A stretch of DNA of 64,000 nucleotides. Source: Turritopsis dohrnii. Its lineage: Eukaryota; Cnidaria; Hydrozoa; Anthoathecata; Oceaniidae. Positions 24,895-36,819 of this stretch are shown here, piece after piece. Under the pieces are notes generated by a model. It was not told where the DNA came from and did not search any database. It saw nothing but the letters and a program-made list of their open reading frames with translations. Numbering within the stretch: the stretch's first letter is position 1; each line of letters begins with the position of its first letter. The DNA lies in NCBI GenBank assembly GCA_027922465.2, contig BQMF02000056.1, forward strand, positions 558,001 to 622,000. The letters run 5' to 3'. The translations under genes and the position numbers were made by a program.

Positions 24895-26640
24895 AAAAAT
24901 CACTCGTGAAATTAAAGATAAAATGGTAGCTGTTGTTTGTATTGGCTTAGAAAATGTTATAAGCTTGCCAAAATCTAAAGTAGGAAACTTTTAATACAAA
25001 AGAAAGCTATCACCATTATATTGTTCATACAAGAGAGGGTATTGTGTGCTTTGGAGCTTTACTGGAAGAGGGAGGGAATGACATTGCCAGTACTACAATA
25101 TTAATGTTGGAAAGAATTCCTAAGGATGATCATGCCATTAAAAAAGTTATACTTTGGTTTCACTCGTGCGTAGCACAAAATCAAAACAGTTATAAATCTG
25201 CTCTGCTCTTCAAGAGTTTATTTTTCGACAGAGATAGTTATAATCGAACAGAGGTTTTGTGAACCTTGTCGTTCCAGCATTCAAGAAGTTGATAATATTC
25301 ATAGTCAAATTGACAGGGCCTTCTCTCCACTTGGGTTGGTGCAAATGCTACCAAATGTGAATCAAAAACATCCGTTCATGGTAATACAAGTGCAATCAGA
25401 CAGCATTAAGGATAGTCCATACCCTCCTAAGCATGATTTCAGTTTTTCCCTGATAATTTGAAATGTGTTGATTTTTTCTTATCAAAAGTATATATTTTCT
25501 GAATCCTTATTTAATTATCTGTCTAATGATCCATATTTTGTTTATTAAAAATGAAAAGGACAGGAATTAGAAGAAAAAAAGTAAAATTTAGAACGCATTC
25601 AATTAAAAAGTTCCAACTCCCCTCCATTACACTTTTTTTTCAAACAAATTGCACTTTTGAAATCCATGATCATTTGTCGAAAAAAGTTTGCCACAGTTTT
25701 TTTTAAAACTCATTACTTCCAAAAATATAAAGCTTTTTGTTCATGACCCTATAAAAACGTTGATTCTTTAACTTCAACTCTCCCTCACGGGGCGAATTCT
25801 GATTCTTTTCAAAATATGTGGCAAACTTTTTTGCGCAAAGGCCAACTGAACAAAATGAAAAAACCCGCATGGTTATATCTCGTTCACAAGGGGAGTTGGA
25901 ACTCTTTAAATGTTGGTCATCAAGCTAAAATTACTTTCAGAGAAAATCACATTTAAAGATTTTTTCTTCTTCCATCGCTTGTGTAAACAAAATTGAATAG
26001 CGATCAAATTCTATTGTGAATGTGAGATGTTGGAATGTATGAAAAGTTAGAAAACTATCTCATTGAATAATGATAGTGTGTATAATTATAAAGAAAACCA
26101 CCTGGTTTTATTTTTAAGGATAATAAAGCGAGATTAATTACTTGTGTAAACAAAGATTTTTTTGCCTTTTGGTTTTTGCTAATAACTCCATAATTATTTG
26201 GAATTTTAAAATTCTGATTGCAGAATCTGTTTTTAAATAAAAAATTGAAAGGAAATATTGAAAAAAAATTTTTTTCAAAAAAATTCACCTCGGAGGGTAT
26301 GGACTATCCTTAAGAACTTCATTCAAGTTGCTGCATTGCTTAATTATAAATCTGTTCCGTATTTTTCAATCAAAACAATTGTTCATCGGAAAAACACTAA
26401 ATCATGTCTTTTATAAAGAAAAATTTACCGATCCATTTAAACAGGCTCAACTGACCAAGAGTCAACAAACCAGAAAGTCTAACCAAAAATTTCCATAAAT
26501 CCCATAAGTTTTACATAAGTTTTGAAAGCTAGCAGATTGATTTCAAACGCCAAAAATGATGATCTTGAGAGGATGTTTGCCTATATGTCTCCTATTAATG
26601 TTCCTTTTTGTAAGATTACATTAAAGTGAAAAAAGATAGG
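24895..26640 (+). pseudogene. transposase-like remnant, split by a nested element
   Basis: Pieces in shifting frames recall a widespread family of uncharacterised transposase-like proteins: ISLPKSKVGNF and YKRKLSPL, then at 25044-25262 ALLEEGGNDIAST and KKVILWFHSCVAQNQNSYK, where relatives have an 'LWSDSCGGQNRN' type motif with a probable catalytic Asp. Here that Asp is replaced by His in the WFHSC stretch. VDNIHSQIDRAF and NVNQKHPFMVIQV follow to 25409. After the insert, the frame resumes with NFIQVAALLNYKSVPYFS and later NDDLERMFAYMSP. Several stops and frameshifts show it is dead. The family assignment is from memory of motifs only. Confidence 0.6.
25410..26309. mobile_element. 900-bp non-autonomous element with TTAA duplication
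   Basis: The ends GGATAGTCCATACCCTCC (25410-25427) and GGAGGGTATGGACTATCC (26292-26309) are perfect 18-bp inverted repeats flanked by TTAA at 25406-25409 and 26310-26313. Inner inverted blocks AAAGTTCCAACTCCCCT and AGGGGAGTTGGAACTCTTT near 25610 and 25895 add a second stem. TTAA targets are used by piggyBac and Kolobok; the GG tip favours Kolobok. No transposase is inside. Confidence 0.85.
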
Positions 26641-27828
26641 TTTGGCACCAATCTATGCAATTCATATTTTAAAACTACGTATTTAAAGATGGCGTAAAAT
26701 TTTCTAGGGCGAAGATTGGCTACTTTGTCAATTGATTAACGTCCTTTGTATGTTTTCATGTGACTTTTTATATTTGCATGACATTAGTTTTTGTGATTAT
26801 ATTCAAACCATAAAAAATGAATGCGCTTTTAAGGCTTTATCAGCATCTTATGATTGATAAATCGCTTCCACGTTCGCCATTTTAAAAATAAAATAAAAAC
26901 AAACAATCTCTACTATTTACAAGATTATCTAACAGCGGTTTCAGGGTAAATCCATAACCTCGTATCAACCTGTACATAGAATAAGCCGTATTTGCTTGAC
27001 TTTTGGAGATAGAACATAATAATTGTAAGGCGTTATCACGAATAAGGACATAAAACAATATCGGACTGTCGTTTGAAGGAGATTTTGCACTTGTTTTTGG
27101 AAAAAGCACACGGAGAAAGAACGAAATGATCCTGAAAAGCTTGAAAACAATTGGAGCTTATTTTTTCCAAAAATGGAGATAGAACAAAATAATTCTCACC
27201 TAACGATGTGTTATCAAAATCTTCAATATGATTTTGTACCGGTTACAAATGACGTTAATTTCCTTTCAACCTGTTTGACTATAGTGAAGGCTACATATTG
27301 CAGTGGCAGCTCTCCGATTGATGGAAGAAGTAAAATGCGTAGTGGAAGGTGCCGGTGCCACTAGGTTGACAGCCACCATCGATGGTTTTCTGCCGTAAAT
27401 GCGAGGGAAAAGAGAATTGCAAAGTTACTGGCCATGTTATATTTTGGCCCTAAAAAGATGGATGAAACGAGTACAGTGTAAACCTGATCAACATGAGATC
27501 GTCAATGACTCGATAATTCGAACCATCGTCACTCGAACAATGTTCAATGATTGCTTGGATGATCGAGTTCTCGAAAGGTTACCGTCTCATATGTAATACA
27601 GTATATCATAAAACCAATTAAATGAAATTAAGCACCTATGCATGTCTAATTAGAATTAAACTATTTTCAAATTGGTTTTTCGAATTTCAAATTTAACGCG
27701 ATGGCCATTTTAGTGACGTAACGTTTCCCTTCATCTGACGTCAAATTTAAGTCAAAGTTGGACTTTGTTTTGAGTTCTCTTGGAGAGTAGACGTAGAAGT
27801 TTGGTAACTTTGAAAGTAACTTGTAAAG

Positions 27829-28612
27829 ATGTACAGAGTACAGTCTGAAGTGAGTGATAGTCTTAAATGCGAAGTGGATGGTGAAGAAAACTATTTCCAG
27901 GTAAAACTCTTTTTAAAATTAAAGGTCTTTCCTCATAAAAGGAATATGTAATGAAATGTAACCGACTTTCATGTATCTACTTCAGAAATATCAAGATCTT
28001 AAAGAACTTTTAAAAGTGCAAGAAACCACAAACAAAAATTTGATGAAGGTAATCGAAGATAAGGATACAACAATTCGAGAGTTGGAAGACAAATTTATCA
28101 AGTTAGAAAAGGATTTGCTCATTGCAGAAAGCAAAATGGAATTGGAGAGTCAGAAAAAGATGGAAATGGAAAAGAAGAGTATTCAATTGCAAAATAGGTG
28201 TGGAAAGTTCGAACAGAAGTTTGATTTTCATATCAATTGCAACAATATCTTGCGAAACAAAATAGCTGGTGTTGAACGTGCGCTGACTAAATCAAGAGAA
28301 TTGATTGTATGCAAAGAAGAGGAATATTCATTGCTACAAAAGAAGGTTGAAACCTTGAACGCAACTGTGTTGGAATTGAAGTCTGATTGTCAACGTATGC
28401 ACATTAACAACCAACGCTACCAGAGGTCTAACAACGCTTTAAAAATTCAGTTGAATCAACTTTATGATAGCGACGTGGCGATTTTTAATCTGCTCCAAGA
28501 CAAACGCTATGAACAAACGGTAAAATTTAACATCTTCCTACGAAAAAGTAAAAGAGCTACACTGATTGGTGAACTCAAACATTTATTTGAGAGAAGATTA
28601 GCTTGCCAATAA
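27829..28612 (+). CDS. 232-residue coiled-coil protein, unrecognised
   Basis: Two exons, 27829-27900 and 27986-28612, joined in phase by an 85-bp GT-AG intron (donor GTAAAA, acceptor CTTCAG). Exon 1 encodes MYRVQSEVSDSLKCEVDGEE and YFQ. From residue 25 nearly the whole protein is predicted coiled coil: Glu/Lys-rich heptads such as LKELLKVQETTNKN, IRELEDKFIKLEKDLL and ELESQKKMEMEKKS, then a less regular C-terminal part ending RRLACQ with basic FLRKSKRATLIGEL. There is no signal peptide or membrane span. An AATAAA overlaps the stop region (CAATAAAAC). I do not recognise the family; a structural or ciliary/centrosomal protein is possible but unsupported. The open 627-bp second exon in AT-rich DNA supports a real gene. 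Confidence 0.75.
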
Positions 28613-29938
28613 AACAAAGTCTATTTTTTATGTTCTTAAAGCTTCCCAGCCGGCAAAAAGTGATTCTTAAGTGGGTTTTGTAAGCAGTTTGAAGCACTTT
28701 TAAGAAGTTTTTAATGTCTCAAATGTCCGCTTTCGAAACCTCTCATTACGTTCCGCACCTTGCGAGAGGAAGGACATGAAACAAGAGGGCCTGAGACCTG
28801 TAGGTTAACGCTTACAGGACAGTTGAAACTGCAAAAGCGAAACATAATCATCCTGCTGCTGACCACTCTCGACTTTTATTCAATGTTGGTGCACAAAGAA
28901 GGGCAACCCCGCACCAACCTTCCAAGCTCCGATAACAATTCATTTATGCAATCAGATATGACTTTTTTTTACATTTGTTTTCTGACCCTAAGTAGCAACA
29001 CTATCTATACAAACAAGATTAGCCCCTGCCCCTGCTTGTACCATTAGGCTAATATGATCATATTCCGGAACACCACCACCCACCTCGTCTTTCCTTCGCA
29101 TTATCTGAAAATTGCTAGTGTCTTTTTGGATTATTACAAGACTCTTTTCCACTTTTCAAAAATTTTACATGGAACAAAATACGTTCTTCCTCTAGCATTT
29201 GTGCGTTCTGTTTCTTTTCGCAGATCCTCAATCGAGGTTTTGGGAACGAGGTTGTACTTTGTGAGAAAAAATGGCAAAACCCGAACCTTATAAAGTGCTA
29301 CTTCGTGGGTTTGTAACAAAAATTCATTATTAATTTTCACGCATAAGATGATTGGATTCTGACGTACTAATAATACTATAAAGCATTACGGGTGCATCAT
29401 TACAAAATTAAGTTTATTTGTGATTTTATACATGTTTTCAGAGTGAACGCTTATATATTCGTACTGTCTCTTCATAAAAAACATTGAACATTTAAAAAGA
29501 CAGTAAAACATGCGATTCAGTGAATGCAGCAACGTTTGCAGATCTTGAGAATTAGACAAATGCATAAACGTATCTACAATATTAACGCAATCTTAATGCT
29601 GACATTTTAAAGAGGATTTCCACTGGACGAATTCGTCAGCACATTTTCACAGTGCAGTTCATTTGTCTAATAGAATATCCTCCTTTAACTCATATGAACA
29701 CAACTACTGTGATGCATTGCTATCCCAGGAAAGGTCTATATGCTTCCGATATACACATCACAATACCAAACAAACATTTCATGTTTATATCGGTGGAACT
29801 GTATTTTTTGTTGTACAGTAGGATTGGAGGTATTGAGACTGCTTAGTTCAAAACAGCAAATCAATATCGTACAGTCTGCAAAAAGTTCTCAATGGATCTG
29901 CAAGTTTTGTACTTAACAGATACGCTAAAATTGAAGAT
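28613..29938. other. intergenic, no gene recognised
   Basis: Open frames up to 95 codons occur, but they show no motif or consistent splice pattern. Confidence 0.45.
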
Positions 29939-30335
29939 GTGGTATCACTCAAATGGCTCCCAATGCAGGAACACCTGGATTATTCAGTTGGTCTACTTGC
30001 CTTCAAAGCTGCCAATATTCCTACATTCCCTTCATATCTAAAGCTACAATTCAAACAAAACCACAGATTACTTCGAAACAACATTGAATATACAGGTCCA
30101 AAGTTGATCCATCCACCCGAACACAACACTTTTCCCGCTCTTGCCGCACTGGTATTTAATGATCTCCCCAAAGGATGTCCGTCTGGCAGTTGACCTACAG
30201 CAGTATAAAACGAAAATGTATGCTTACCTGTTGGATAAAGCTGCTGCGAAAGAACTTGCTCGAATTTAAATGAGTTTTTTATATGCAAATTATATTATTT
30301 ATATAAAAAAAAAAATAAATAAATAAAAAAAATAT
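29939..30335 (+). pseudogene. 3' end of a non-LTR retrotransposon
   Basis: LKWLPMQEHLDYSVGLLAFK, then ASYL-like PSYLKLQFKQNHRLLRN and FPALAALVFNDLPK, match the post-RT C-terminal region of CR1/Jockey-type LINEs ('LxWLPV..R...K.L...K'). One frameshift near 30168-30175 moves to a frame reading DVRLAVDLQQYKTKM to a stop at about 30268. An A/T-rich tail with AAATAAATAAATAAA follows at 30302-30333, so this is a 5'-truncated, decayed insertion. Confidence 0.7.
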
Positions 30336-30992
30336 ATGTTATAGCTAAGGATGAAGAACCATGTAAATATGGAAATGCCGAAATAAATGTTTATTATTAT
30401 TATTATTATGATGATGTTCAACAATGATAACCAAAGAAGTAAAGAATTTTAGGATATCCTGCACTGAAGGATGTTGGAACTTGACGCAAAAAGGACATAT
30501 TTTGTACTTATTATGAAGATGTTCATGGCCAATCATATGGTTCAATTACAATTCGTCTTGTATACATAAAAACTGTCAGATAGCTAGTGTACCTGACTTT
30601 ATCTTGACTGAAAAGTATATCTAAAACGTAGCTTTATAATAGCAGTTTCGCCTTACCCACTCAAAAAAAAGATTCTTCAAAAGCATGGTTGTCGATTGTA
30701 TTTTCTCAGAAGCCGATTCTGTTTCCTGCTGATTATTATGAAGAAATTATAATTATGAATAGCTGCAACTACCTATTGAAAGCATCATTAATTAAATCTA
30801 AACTATGCTAAATTCTTTTGCATGTTTATCTCCATAGGTACATAACAATGATAAATAACAGCTGTTATTTTACTAATGACATACTGATGATGGGAAATTC
30901 CCTGACATCAAAGAGAAAGTACCCATTACAATCCGCAGCGGTATATATTATATTAGAGTCTGGTTACGATTGCGTTGCGGGTATGGACGTTT

Positions 30993-31285
30993 ATGAAGGA
31001 AATGATCTCATTATACGCTAACTCTCTTTCAAAGTACTCAAATATCGGTCCATTTCTCGATAAATCTTTCAACTGCAGTGGAGCATCTGTCATCTGAAAT
31101 ATTTAACAGAACATATCGAAATCTCATGGAATTAATAGCAAAATAATCTTACCATGTTTTTCAGTCAGACGCGAGATCTTTCAAAACATTTACATCAAGA
31201 GGTTGAGTTGCTGAATAATTACTTAAAAAGATCAAAACCGAGGCTCAAGGACGCTCGCGAAGAAGTTGCCCACTTAGTGCGATAA
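30993..31285 (+). CDS. possible small two-exon gene or gene 3' end
   Basis: The exon at 31165-31285 follows a good acceptor (CCATGTTTTTCAG) and encodes a helical, charged tail: DLSKHLHQEVELLNNYLKR and SKPRLKDAREEVAHLVR, ending in TAA. A candidate upstream exon, 30993-31033 (MKEMISLYANSLS), would join in phase through a GTACTC donor, giving 53 residues. The donor is weak, and further 5' exons may exist. I do not recognise the protein. Confidence 0.3.
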
Positions 31286-31774
31286 GTGTGTTTAAGCGAT
31301 AAGCAAATTAATTCATTACATGTAGTTAGTTGGAATACTAACTGGGAGTACCTTATACTGAATTTTATAATAATGTTTTCCGTTGTCATCTATGGGCCAC
31401 GGTACGAAAGATATGAACATTCAAATTCAACTTGGATTTTATTGCTTTCCCTAAGATGACGTTTTTTAGAAGACCTCTCCAGGTTTCTTGAAAGACTTGT
31501 CAAAGACGTTTCACTCTCCTCAAAGACGTCCGTACAAGTTTGAGACGCCTTAAAAAAGCCTTGCGTTTACTGAGCAGATTGTCACACTAGGCTGTATTAC
31601 TAAGTTGTGGGTTCTATGTAATCATGGATGTATAAAAAGAGAAGGAACTCACAACTAATGCTGAAGCCTTTCTTTTGTATTATAAAAATCTATTTTGTCG
31701 GAATTTCTTTGATGTAATCCTCACCTCGCATTTCACTGGATTTTGGTTCACACGGGTGGGTTTATACGACGCTT

Positions 31775-32012
31775 TAGGTTAAATGCGATGTGGAGAATTT
31801 TCATCCCGGGTTGACATTTCATCTCGGTACCGGGCTGGAAAATAAGAGCGATTTCCAGCTTGGGTTGAGTTCAGCCCGGGTGTGAAGTTGTTTTCATGTA
31901 AACGCAACGTTTTGATAAGAAGCGTTTCAGTTAAACGATGGGATGGAATTACAGCCCGGATATACGTGGAAAATTTCAACCCGAGATGAAAATTGTGCAT
32001 ATAAACAGCCCC
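31775..32012. mobile_element. Harbinger-like MITE fragment
   Basis: The right end GTGCATATAAACAGCCCC is followed by TAA, and internal CCCGGGTTGA and CAGCCCGG blocks resemble those of the complete element at 51592-52347. The left terminus is not clear. Confidence 0.45.
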
Positions 32013-32284
32013 TAACAACTGGCTTCAAAATAATCATTTCTGGTTGATTGTTACCATCATGGAAGCCAATGGAAAAATGTATTTTTAACAGCACTTGAGG
32101 GAGTTTCAAAACTGCTTTTGTCAAAATTTCAATAAACCCATTTGTTTGTTTGAATAGATTTATAAAAGTGTTAAGTCCTTCTCTTCTTATACGTACATAG
32201 TGAAATGATTGGAATGTTCTAAACTTTATACTAGAAATGTTAATTAAACTATTGTTGAAAAGTACTCAAAGATTTTCCAGACAA

Positions 32285-32567
32285 AAGTAAGTAAGTAAGT
32301 AAGTAACGGGAGTTTTTAGTCCTTGGGCTTCCATCCGTAATGGTTGGTTCTTCCGCCCGCCGACTTGCAACTGTTAGTTGACTTACCGCCAGAGATACGT
32401 ATAGCATTGCTCTAACTTGCCCGAAAGCCAGTGTGCAGTCAGTCGATGGCTCCTAATGGGCTGACACGCTGCTTTTAAAGCGCATCGGAGTGGTGTATTG
32501 AGACTGGACTCGAACACGGGTCGCAGCGGTCGCACTCAAAGGTACCAACCACTACACCATCGCTGCA
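32285..32567 (-). mobile_element. tRNA-derived SINE with (TTAC)n tail
   Basis: On the minus strand it begins TGCAGCGATGGTGTAGTGGT, with an A-box (TGGTGTAGTGG), then GTGTTCGAGTCC as the B-box, a body of about 200 bp, and a tail of TTAC repeats at 32285-32306. A second copy at 37304-37644 is highly similar along its length. Confidence 0.85.
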
Positions 32568-32612
32568 CAAAATATAAACTTCTTAGCTACTCTTCGTTAC
32601 CAAGGGAAAAGA

Positions 32613-32964
32613 AAACAATAGAACATTTTTCTCTGGAGCAATTGGTCTTGCGGCGATTATCAGTAGTGTGTGAAGTAGAATACAATAAGTTCCATTAAGA
32701 TTTCGTTCCAAAATGTTCTCCATGGTTGACACCTCGATATTTCGAACACAATTTCGTACCAACGAGACTAACGGAATGCGCTACTAAAACAATACAACGT
32801 TTTTCTCTGGAGCAATTGGACTTGTGACGATTATTAGTAGTGTGTGAAGTAGAATACAATAAGTTACATTAAGATTTCGTTCCGAAATGTTCTCCATGAT
32901 TGACTCCTCGATATCTCGAACACGATTTCGTACCAACGTGACTAGCCGGATGCGCTACTAAAAC
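32613..32964. repeat. 174-bp tandem duplication
   Basis: TTTTTCTCTGGAGCAATTGG starts near 32626 and again near 32800, and GCGCTACTAAAAC ends both units (32779 and 32952). Divergence is about 10 percent by eye. Non-coding. Confidence 0.85.
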
Positions 32965-34157
32965 CCCGATGGGGAAAATCACATATTCCTCGACCAAATG
33001 CGTAGTCACTCAGCCTCGAGGGCAAAGGCCTTACAAAATTGTGTGAGCCGTGCCTTCACGCATTAATGAGTGATTTGGTGCTGATGCCAACTTGCTCTCC
33101 GTCGTATATTTCATAAAAAAGAAAAGAAACAAAAGTTAAACTTAAAGCTTGACACACGTACTGTTAACGCCTAAGAAACATTTTCCAACATGTGCCTGCC
33201 TTTTATATCGTTTACTGCGCATGCGATTAATTACATTAATACGTATGCGCGCCCTCCTCCTTACTCTCCGTCCAGAGTTAAGAAACTGCGTTTCCGACTA
33301 TCTTCGACTGTCGGAAACTACGCATATTTCTGATTACTGCTTTACAACAAAATTAAGGAAGCATTGCTCTTGTATTTGTATTGCCGGTTAGTTTTTTATT
33401 CCATTTCAAGTAAAGATCGCACTATCGTGAGTGAAACTTTAAATATTGAAGTAAATAACTTACTAAAACTTACACTCTAAACCAGAGACCATAGAAGAAG
33501 AATATTTCACATAATATGAATCTATCAAGTTCTAAACTTCATATAGCATATCTGCCAACCTAAGCATCGCGATGAAATAATAAATCGTTCAGGAAATGGT
33601 CCAATTTAGTTCGGTTCCCTTAAGGCATTTGAGTTCACTGGAAAATTTCGTGTTCTTAAATTGGCATCAAAACACATTCACAGAGGCATCTTAGTAAACT
33701 GTAACCCAACAGACAGTCCAAGTAGAAATCCATTAAAGACATCAAGTCTAGGTTGACTGTATTATATTATGGAATATTCATTCTCGGGCTGATTTGGTCT
33801 GCTTTCCCCCCACTTTTCTGTCGTAAAAATCCTAGCACCTAACTTAACTTAAAGATTTATTCAATTGCGTTATACGCAAGTATTTGAAATTTAAATCATC
33901 CGTCGTGTGTACAAAAAAATTATCCACAGTTTACAGCGTAATGATTGCAACTATTTTGAATAATCAACAGTAAATTACGAAACATTCTTCAAAAAATTTT
34001 TATCTGAACTACAGAAGACAAAAAAGAAATTTTTTATAAAAATAAAACGTGATAAAACGTAGAGTGAGTGCTATTTGCTAAGTAATTACATATTTCGATC
34101 TTTATGATTTATTAACAAGGGTGTAGTTATCACTCTTGGCACAACGTGCATTTATTA
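32965..34157. other. intergenic, no gene recognised
   Basis: AT-rich; the last 80 bp resemble the 3' flank of the neighbouring glycosyltransferase-like copy (compare 34905-34996). Confidence 0.45.
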
Positions 34158-34484
34158 TTAGTCCAGTAAGAGGCTATATGTGTAGAACGCCTTTTCCCTA
34201 TGATGATCATCCACTATTCTTGGTCTCACCTTTGAGTTTCGCACTTTGTGGATACAATGTTCATGATGAACAAACAGCACTTTAGAAGGATTTGTAACTG
34301 TATACTTTAACCTGTGTCTGAAAATTCTCATTACTTTTTCTTCAATGCCATTGGAGTTAAACACCTGTTGTCGTAGTTCAGGAAATTTGTAGTAACCAAA
34401 GTGTTCTTCAACGTGGAAAACGTAAGTGTCGTGGGAAACTCCATAATTAACACCGTCATCACAAATGCTACGTCGAGGGAACAT
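34158..34484 (-). pseudogene. glycosyltransferase-like family, copy C (C-terminal fragment)
   Basis: The open frame matches only the last ~105 residues of the copies at 35-36 kb and 53.4 kb: SHDTYVFHVEEHFGY, FNSNGIEEKVMRIFRHRLKY, NPSKVLFVHHEHC and KVRPRIVDDHHREKAF. Homology stops abruptly upstream at about the CDDG position, and no start, membrane anchor or central domain is present. It is clearly more diverged from the other two than they are from each other in this region. Tail-to-head with copy A on the same strand, 0.5 kb apart. Confidence 0.75.
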
Positions 34485-34996
34485 CCCAATAACTTCTCAT
34501 ATTATTTATTTTTGATTAATTCTTAATTTTCTTAGAACCTTGAACATTTCTGTGCAAAAATTGAGTCCAGAAATTATTTATTTATAATATGCTGTTCATT
34601 TTCGAAGATGTTGAAGGTAAAGAACAAAATAGACACAAATAAGTTCAAAACAAATCTTTGATAACCAAGAATATCCAATAATGTAATACAAGAACATAAT
34701 ACAATATGCTAAAAACACAAGGTGTTATGAAAAATTATCAGTAAAAATCTTGTTCATAACCACGAAATTCGATGTTAACAAGAAAAAGAAAATTTGTTAA
34801 AGGGTGCAGAAAAGTCGGGGGAAAATTTTAGTTACCTCCTCCAAGAACAGGTCACTTTTTCCCGTTTTTTCCCCGATAAGGTAAACACTAAACGAGCATG
34901 AAAGCATTTTGCTAAGTTATTACATTACGATATTTCTGATGTGATTAAGAAAATGCCGTTAATATTATTGATCCAAGGTGCATTGTTATTACTCAG

Positions 34997-36027
34997 TTAA
35001 TAAACTGTTTGTGAAAAGAGCGCTTTTTCTCTATGATGTGCATCATTTATTCTCGGTCTCACCTTTGTGTTTCGAACGCTGTCGATGCAATGTTCGTGAT
35101 GGACAAACAATACTTTACAAGGATTTGTAACTGTAATGTTCAACTTATGTCTAAAAGTTCCCATTATTATATCTTCTATGCCATTGGAGTTAAACATCTT
35201 TTTATGTAGTTCTGGAAATTTGTCGTAGCCAAAGTGTTCTTTAACGTGGAACACGTAAGTGTCGTGGGAAAATCTATACTTATCACCTTCATCGCAAGTA
35301 CCACGTCCAACTGTACCCTTGCATTTAGAGGAAGAATGCCTTGCTAAAGCATACATCAATCTGTTGTCCTTCAAGTATTGGTAGTTCAATTTTTCCCAGC
35401 CCCTAGTAAATTTAACGTCAAAATTTGTGATAGCAATCACTTGACTTTTAAAGCATTCAGTACCATAGTCAAACAAATGTGGCATTTCCACTTCCCTTCC
35501 TGTATAGTATAGAACTAATTTATCACTATTTATGAAGTCGTATATTTGTAGTGACTCCTCAGCTTCTTTATGTTCAATAAACACAACAAGTTTCTTGACT
35601 AAGGGATGGTTCAGATTTGCTTGAAGTGTACTCATCATTTCCAACCATCGAAGTTCAAGTGTCAGAGTATCAGCTTTTTGGTAACCCTTAGCATATTTTT
35701 CATATGTTTTAAATAAACACAATTGGTAACAATGATGAATTGGTTTTCAGGGGTATCTGTCATGTTTGGGCATGTCAGTTGGCTGGATGCATGATTTTTA
35801 CCTGTTTTCATAGTTGGAACAACTGTTATATTAAAGCCGTTTAATTCGATAATGAATTCTGACTTTGCTGCCACTTCTGCAGGTGGATCTGCGGTTGTAG
35901 ACTTTTCTTTGTATGGAGTTAACCTTTGTTTAATTGACGTGAACGCTTCTTGCTTGACCGAATAATATATCAAATAATAGATGCTTATGGTTGCTGCCAA
36001 AAGAAGGTACGGTAATAGATTCTCCAT
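34997..36027 (-). pseudogene. glycosyltransferase-like type II membrane protein, copy A (frameshifted)
   Basis: The start ATG at 36027 follows a splice acceptor (CACTATTTCAG at 36040). N-terminal anchor LLPYLLLAATISIYYLIYY, then a lumenal region with N-glycosylation sites NIT and NMT. The body has TLELRWLEMMSTLQANLNHP, KKLVVFIEHKEAEESL, VIAITNFDVKF, RLMYALARHS, RGTCDEGDKY, FSHDTYVFHV and NPCKVLFVHHEHC. The pattern N-x-D-h near ALARH and SHDTYVF recalls GT-A-like glycosyltransferases of algae and invertebrates, so a Golgi transferase is my inference; substrate unknown. A 2-bp 'AT' excess near 35702 shifts frame after NCVYLKH; without it the span is exactly 343 codons including stop. Whether this is a pseudogene, an allele or a sequencing error cannot be told here. 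Confidence 0.7.
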
Positions 36028-36038
36028 TTTTTTCTTTG

Positions 36039-36700
36039 TCTGAAATAGTGAATCATAGCAGGCATGTAATGTAAGCAGGTATGAATTACATAAAGACACA
36101 CATACATTGACGGCCAAAATAAATCGTAGACTTCCCCTTTTTGTCCATTTACACTTATTTTTGACGCTCTAAATTGGTAACTATGAAATGGTGAAAAAAA
36201 GTCAAAAATTTAAACGAGCGACATTATTTTGTTGCGCCCGCGCCGTGCCAATCGAATATGGAAATTAGCTTCGAGAAGCGTTCGTTGAAATACATTCCAC
36301 ACTTTTGATAACTCCCTTTCGATTGTGTCTGGTCAATTAACAGTCTTTTTGACTGAATTCAGCTCTTGGTAGAATAAATAAGGAAGTATGGGTCCATTTG
36401 ACCGAAACCACCGCATTTCAATGTATTATTTGATCAATGGTATTGATTGATTATTTTTGCACTATTCACTATATGTACTAGTAATAACATGGTTAAAATT
36501 GCTAAAGTAACTCACCAAATCCTACGTTATCGAATGTTATGAAACGATGTGTGTATTCCAAGCCGCAGTTGATACATTATTCATAGCCTGATAAACTTTT
36601 AACTCATCAATTTCACTTTGAAAATCCACTTTTAGCCGACTATTATTGTTTTTATTACAATTTTCTGACTATTCATTCAAATAGCGTTATACGCGAGGTG
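36039..36700 (-). promoter_or_regulatory. 5' leader exon, intron and promoter flank of copy A
   Basis: On the minus strand, GGATTTG is followed by donor GTGAGTTAC at 36515, and the acceptor lies at 36040, defining a 476-bp leader intron. The donor and about 150 bp upstream of it match the flank of the copy at 53.4 kb (GATCTG/GTAAGTTAC at 52941) and an orphan flank at 44.9 kb. Conservation of the donor in three loci supports a non-coding first exon. Confidence 0.5.
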
Positions 36701-36819
36701 TTTGGAATGCAAAGGTTTCGTGTGGAATTTTTTTTAGCCTGGACGTTACATGATAAAAATCACAGCCTTGACCGCCCACATCAATGTGCGCTGCCATTCT
36801 TTGAAGTTAATACAGTTAG

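Larger units (their letters stand above)
24388..27213. mobile_element. degraded DNA transposon with inverted ends
   Basis: The left end CGTTAGGTGAGAATTATTTT (about 24397) and the right end AAAATAATTCTCACCTAACG (about 27187-27206) are exact reverse complements, each followed inward by a CTATCTCCA/GGAGATAGAAC block. The GGAGATAGAAC motif also occurs at 24602 and 27005. It encloses the transposase remnant and a younger nested element. Confidence 0.65.
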
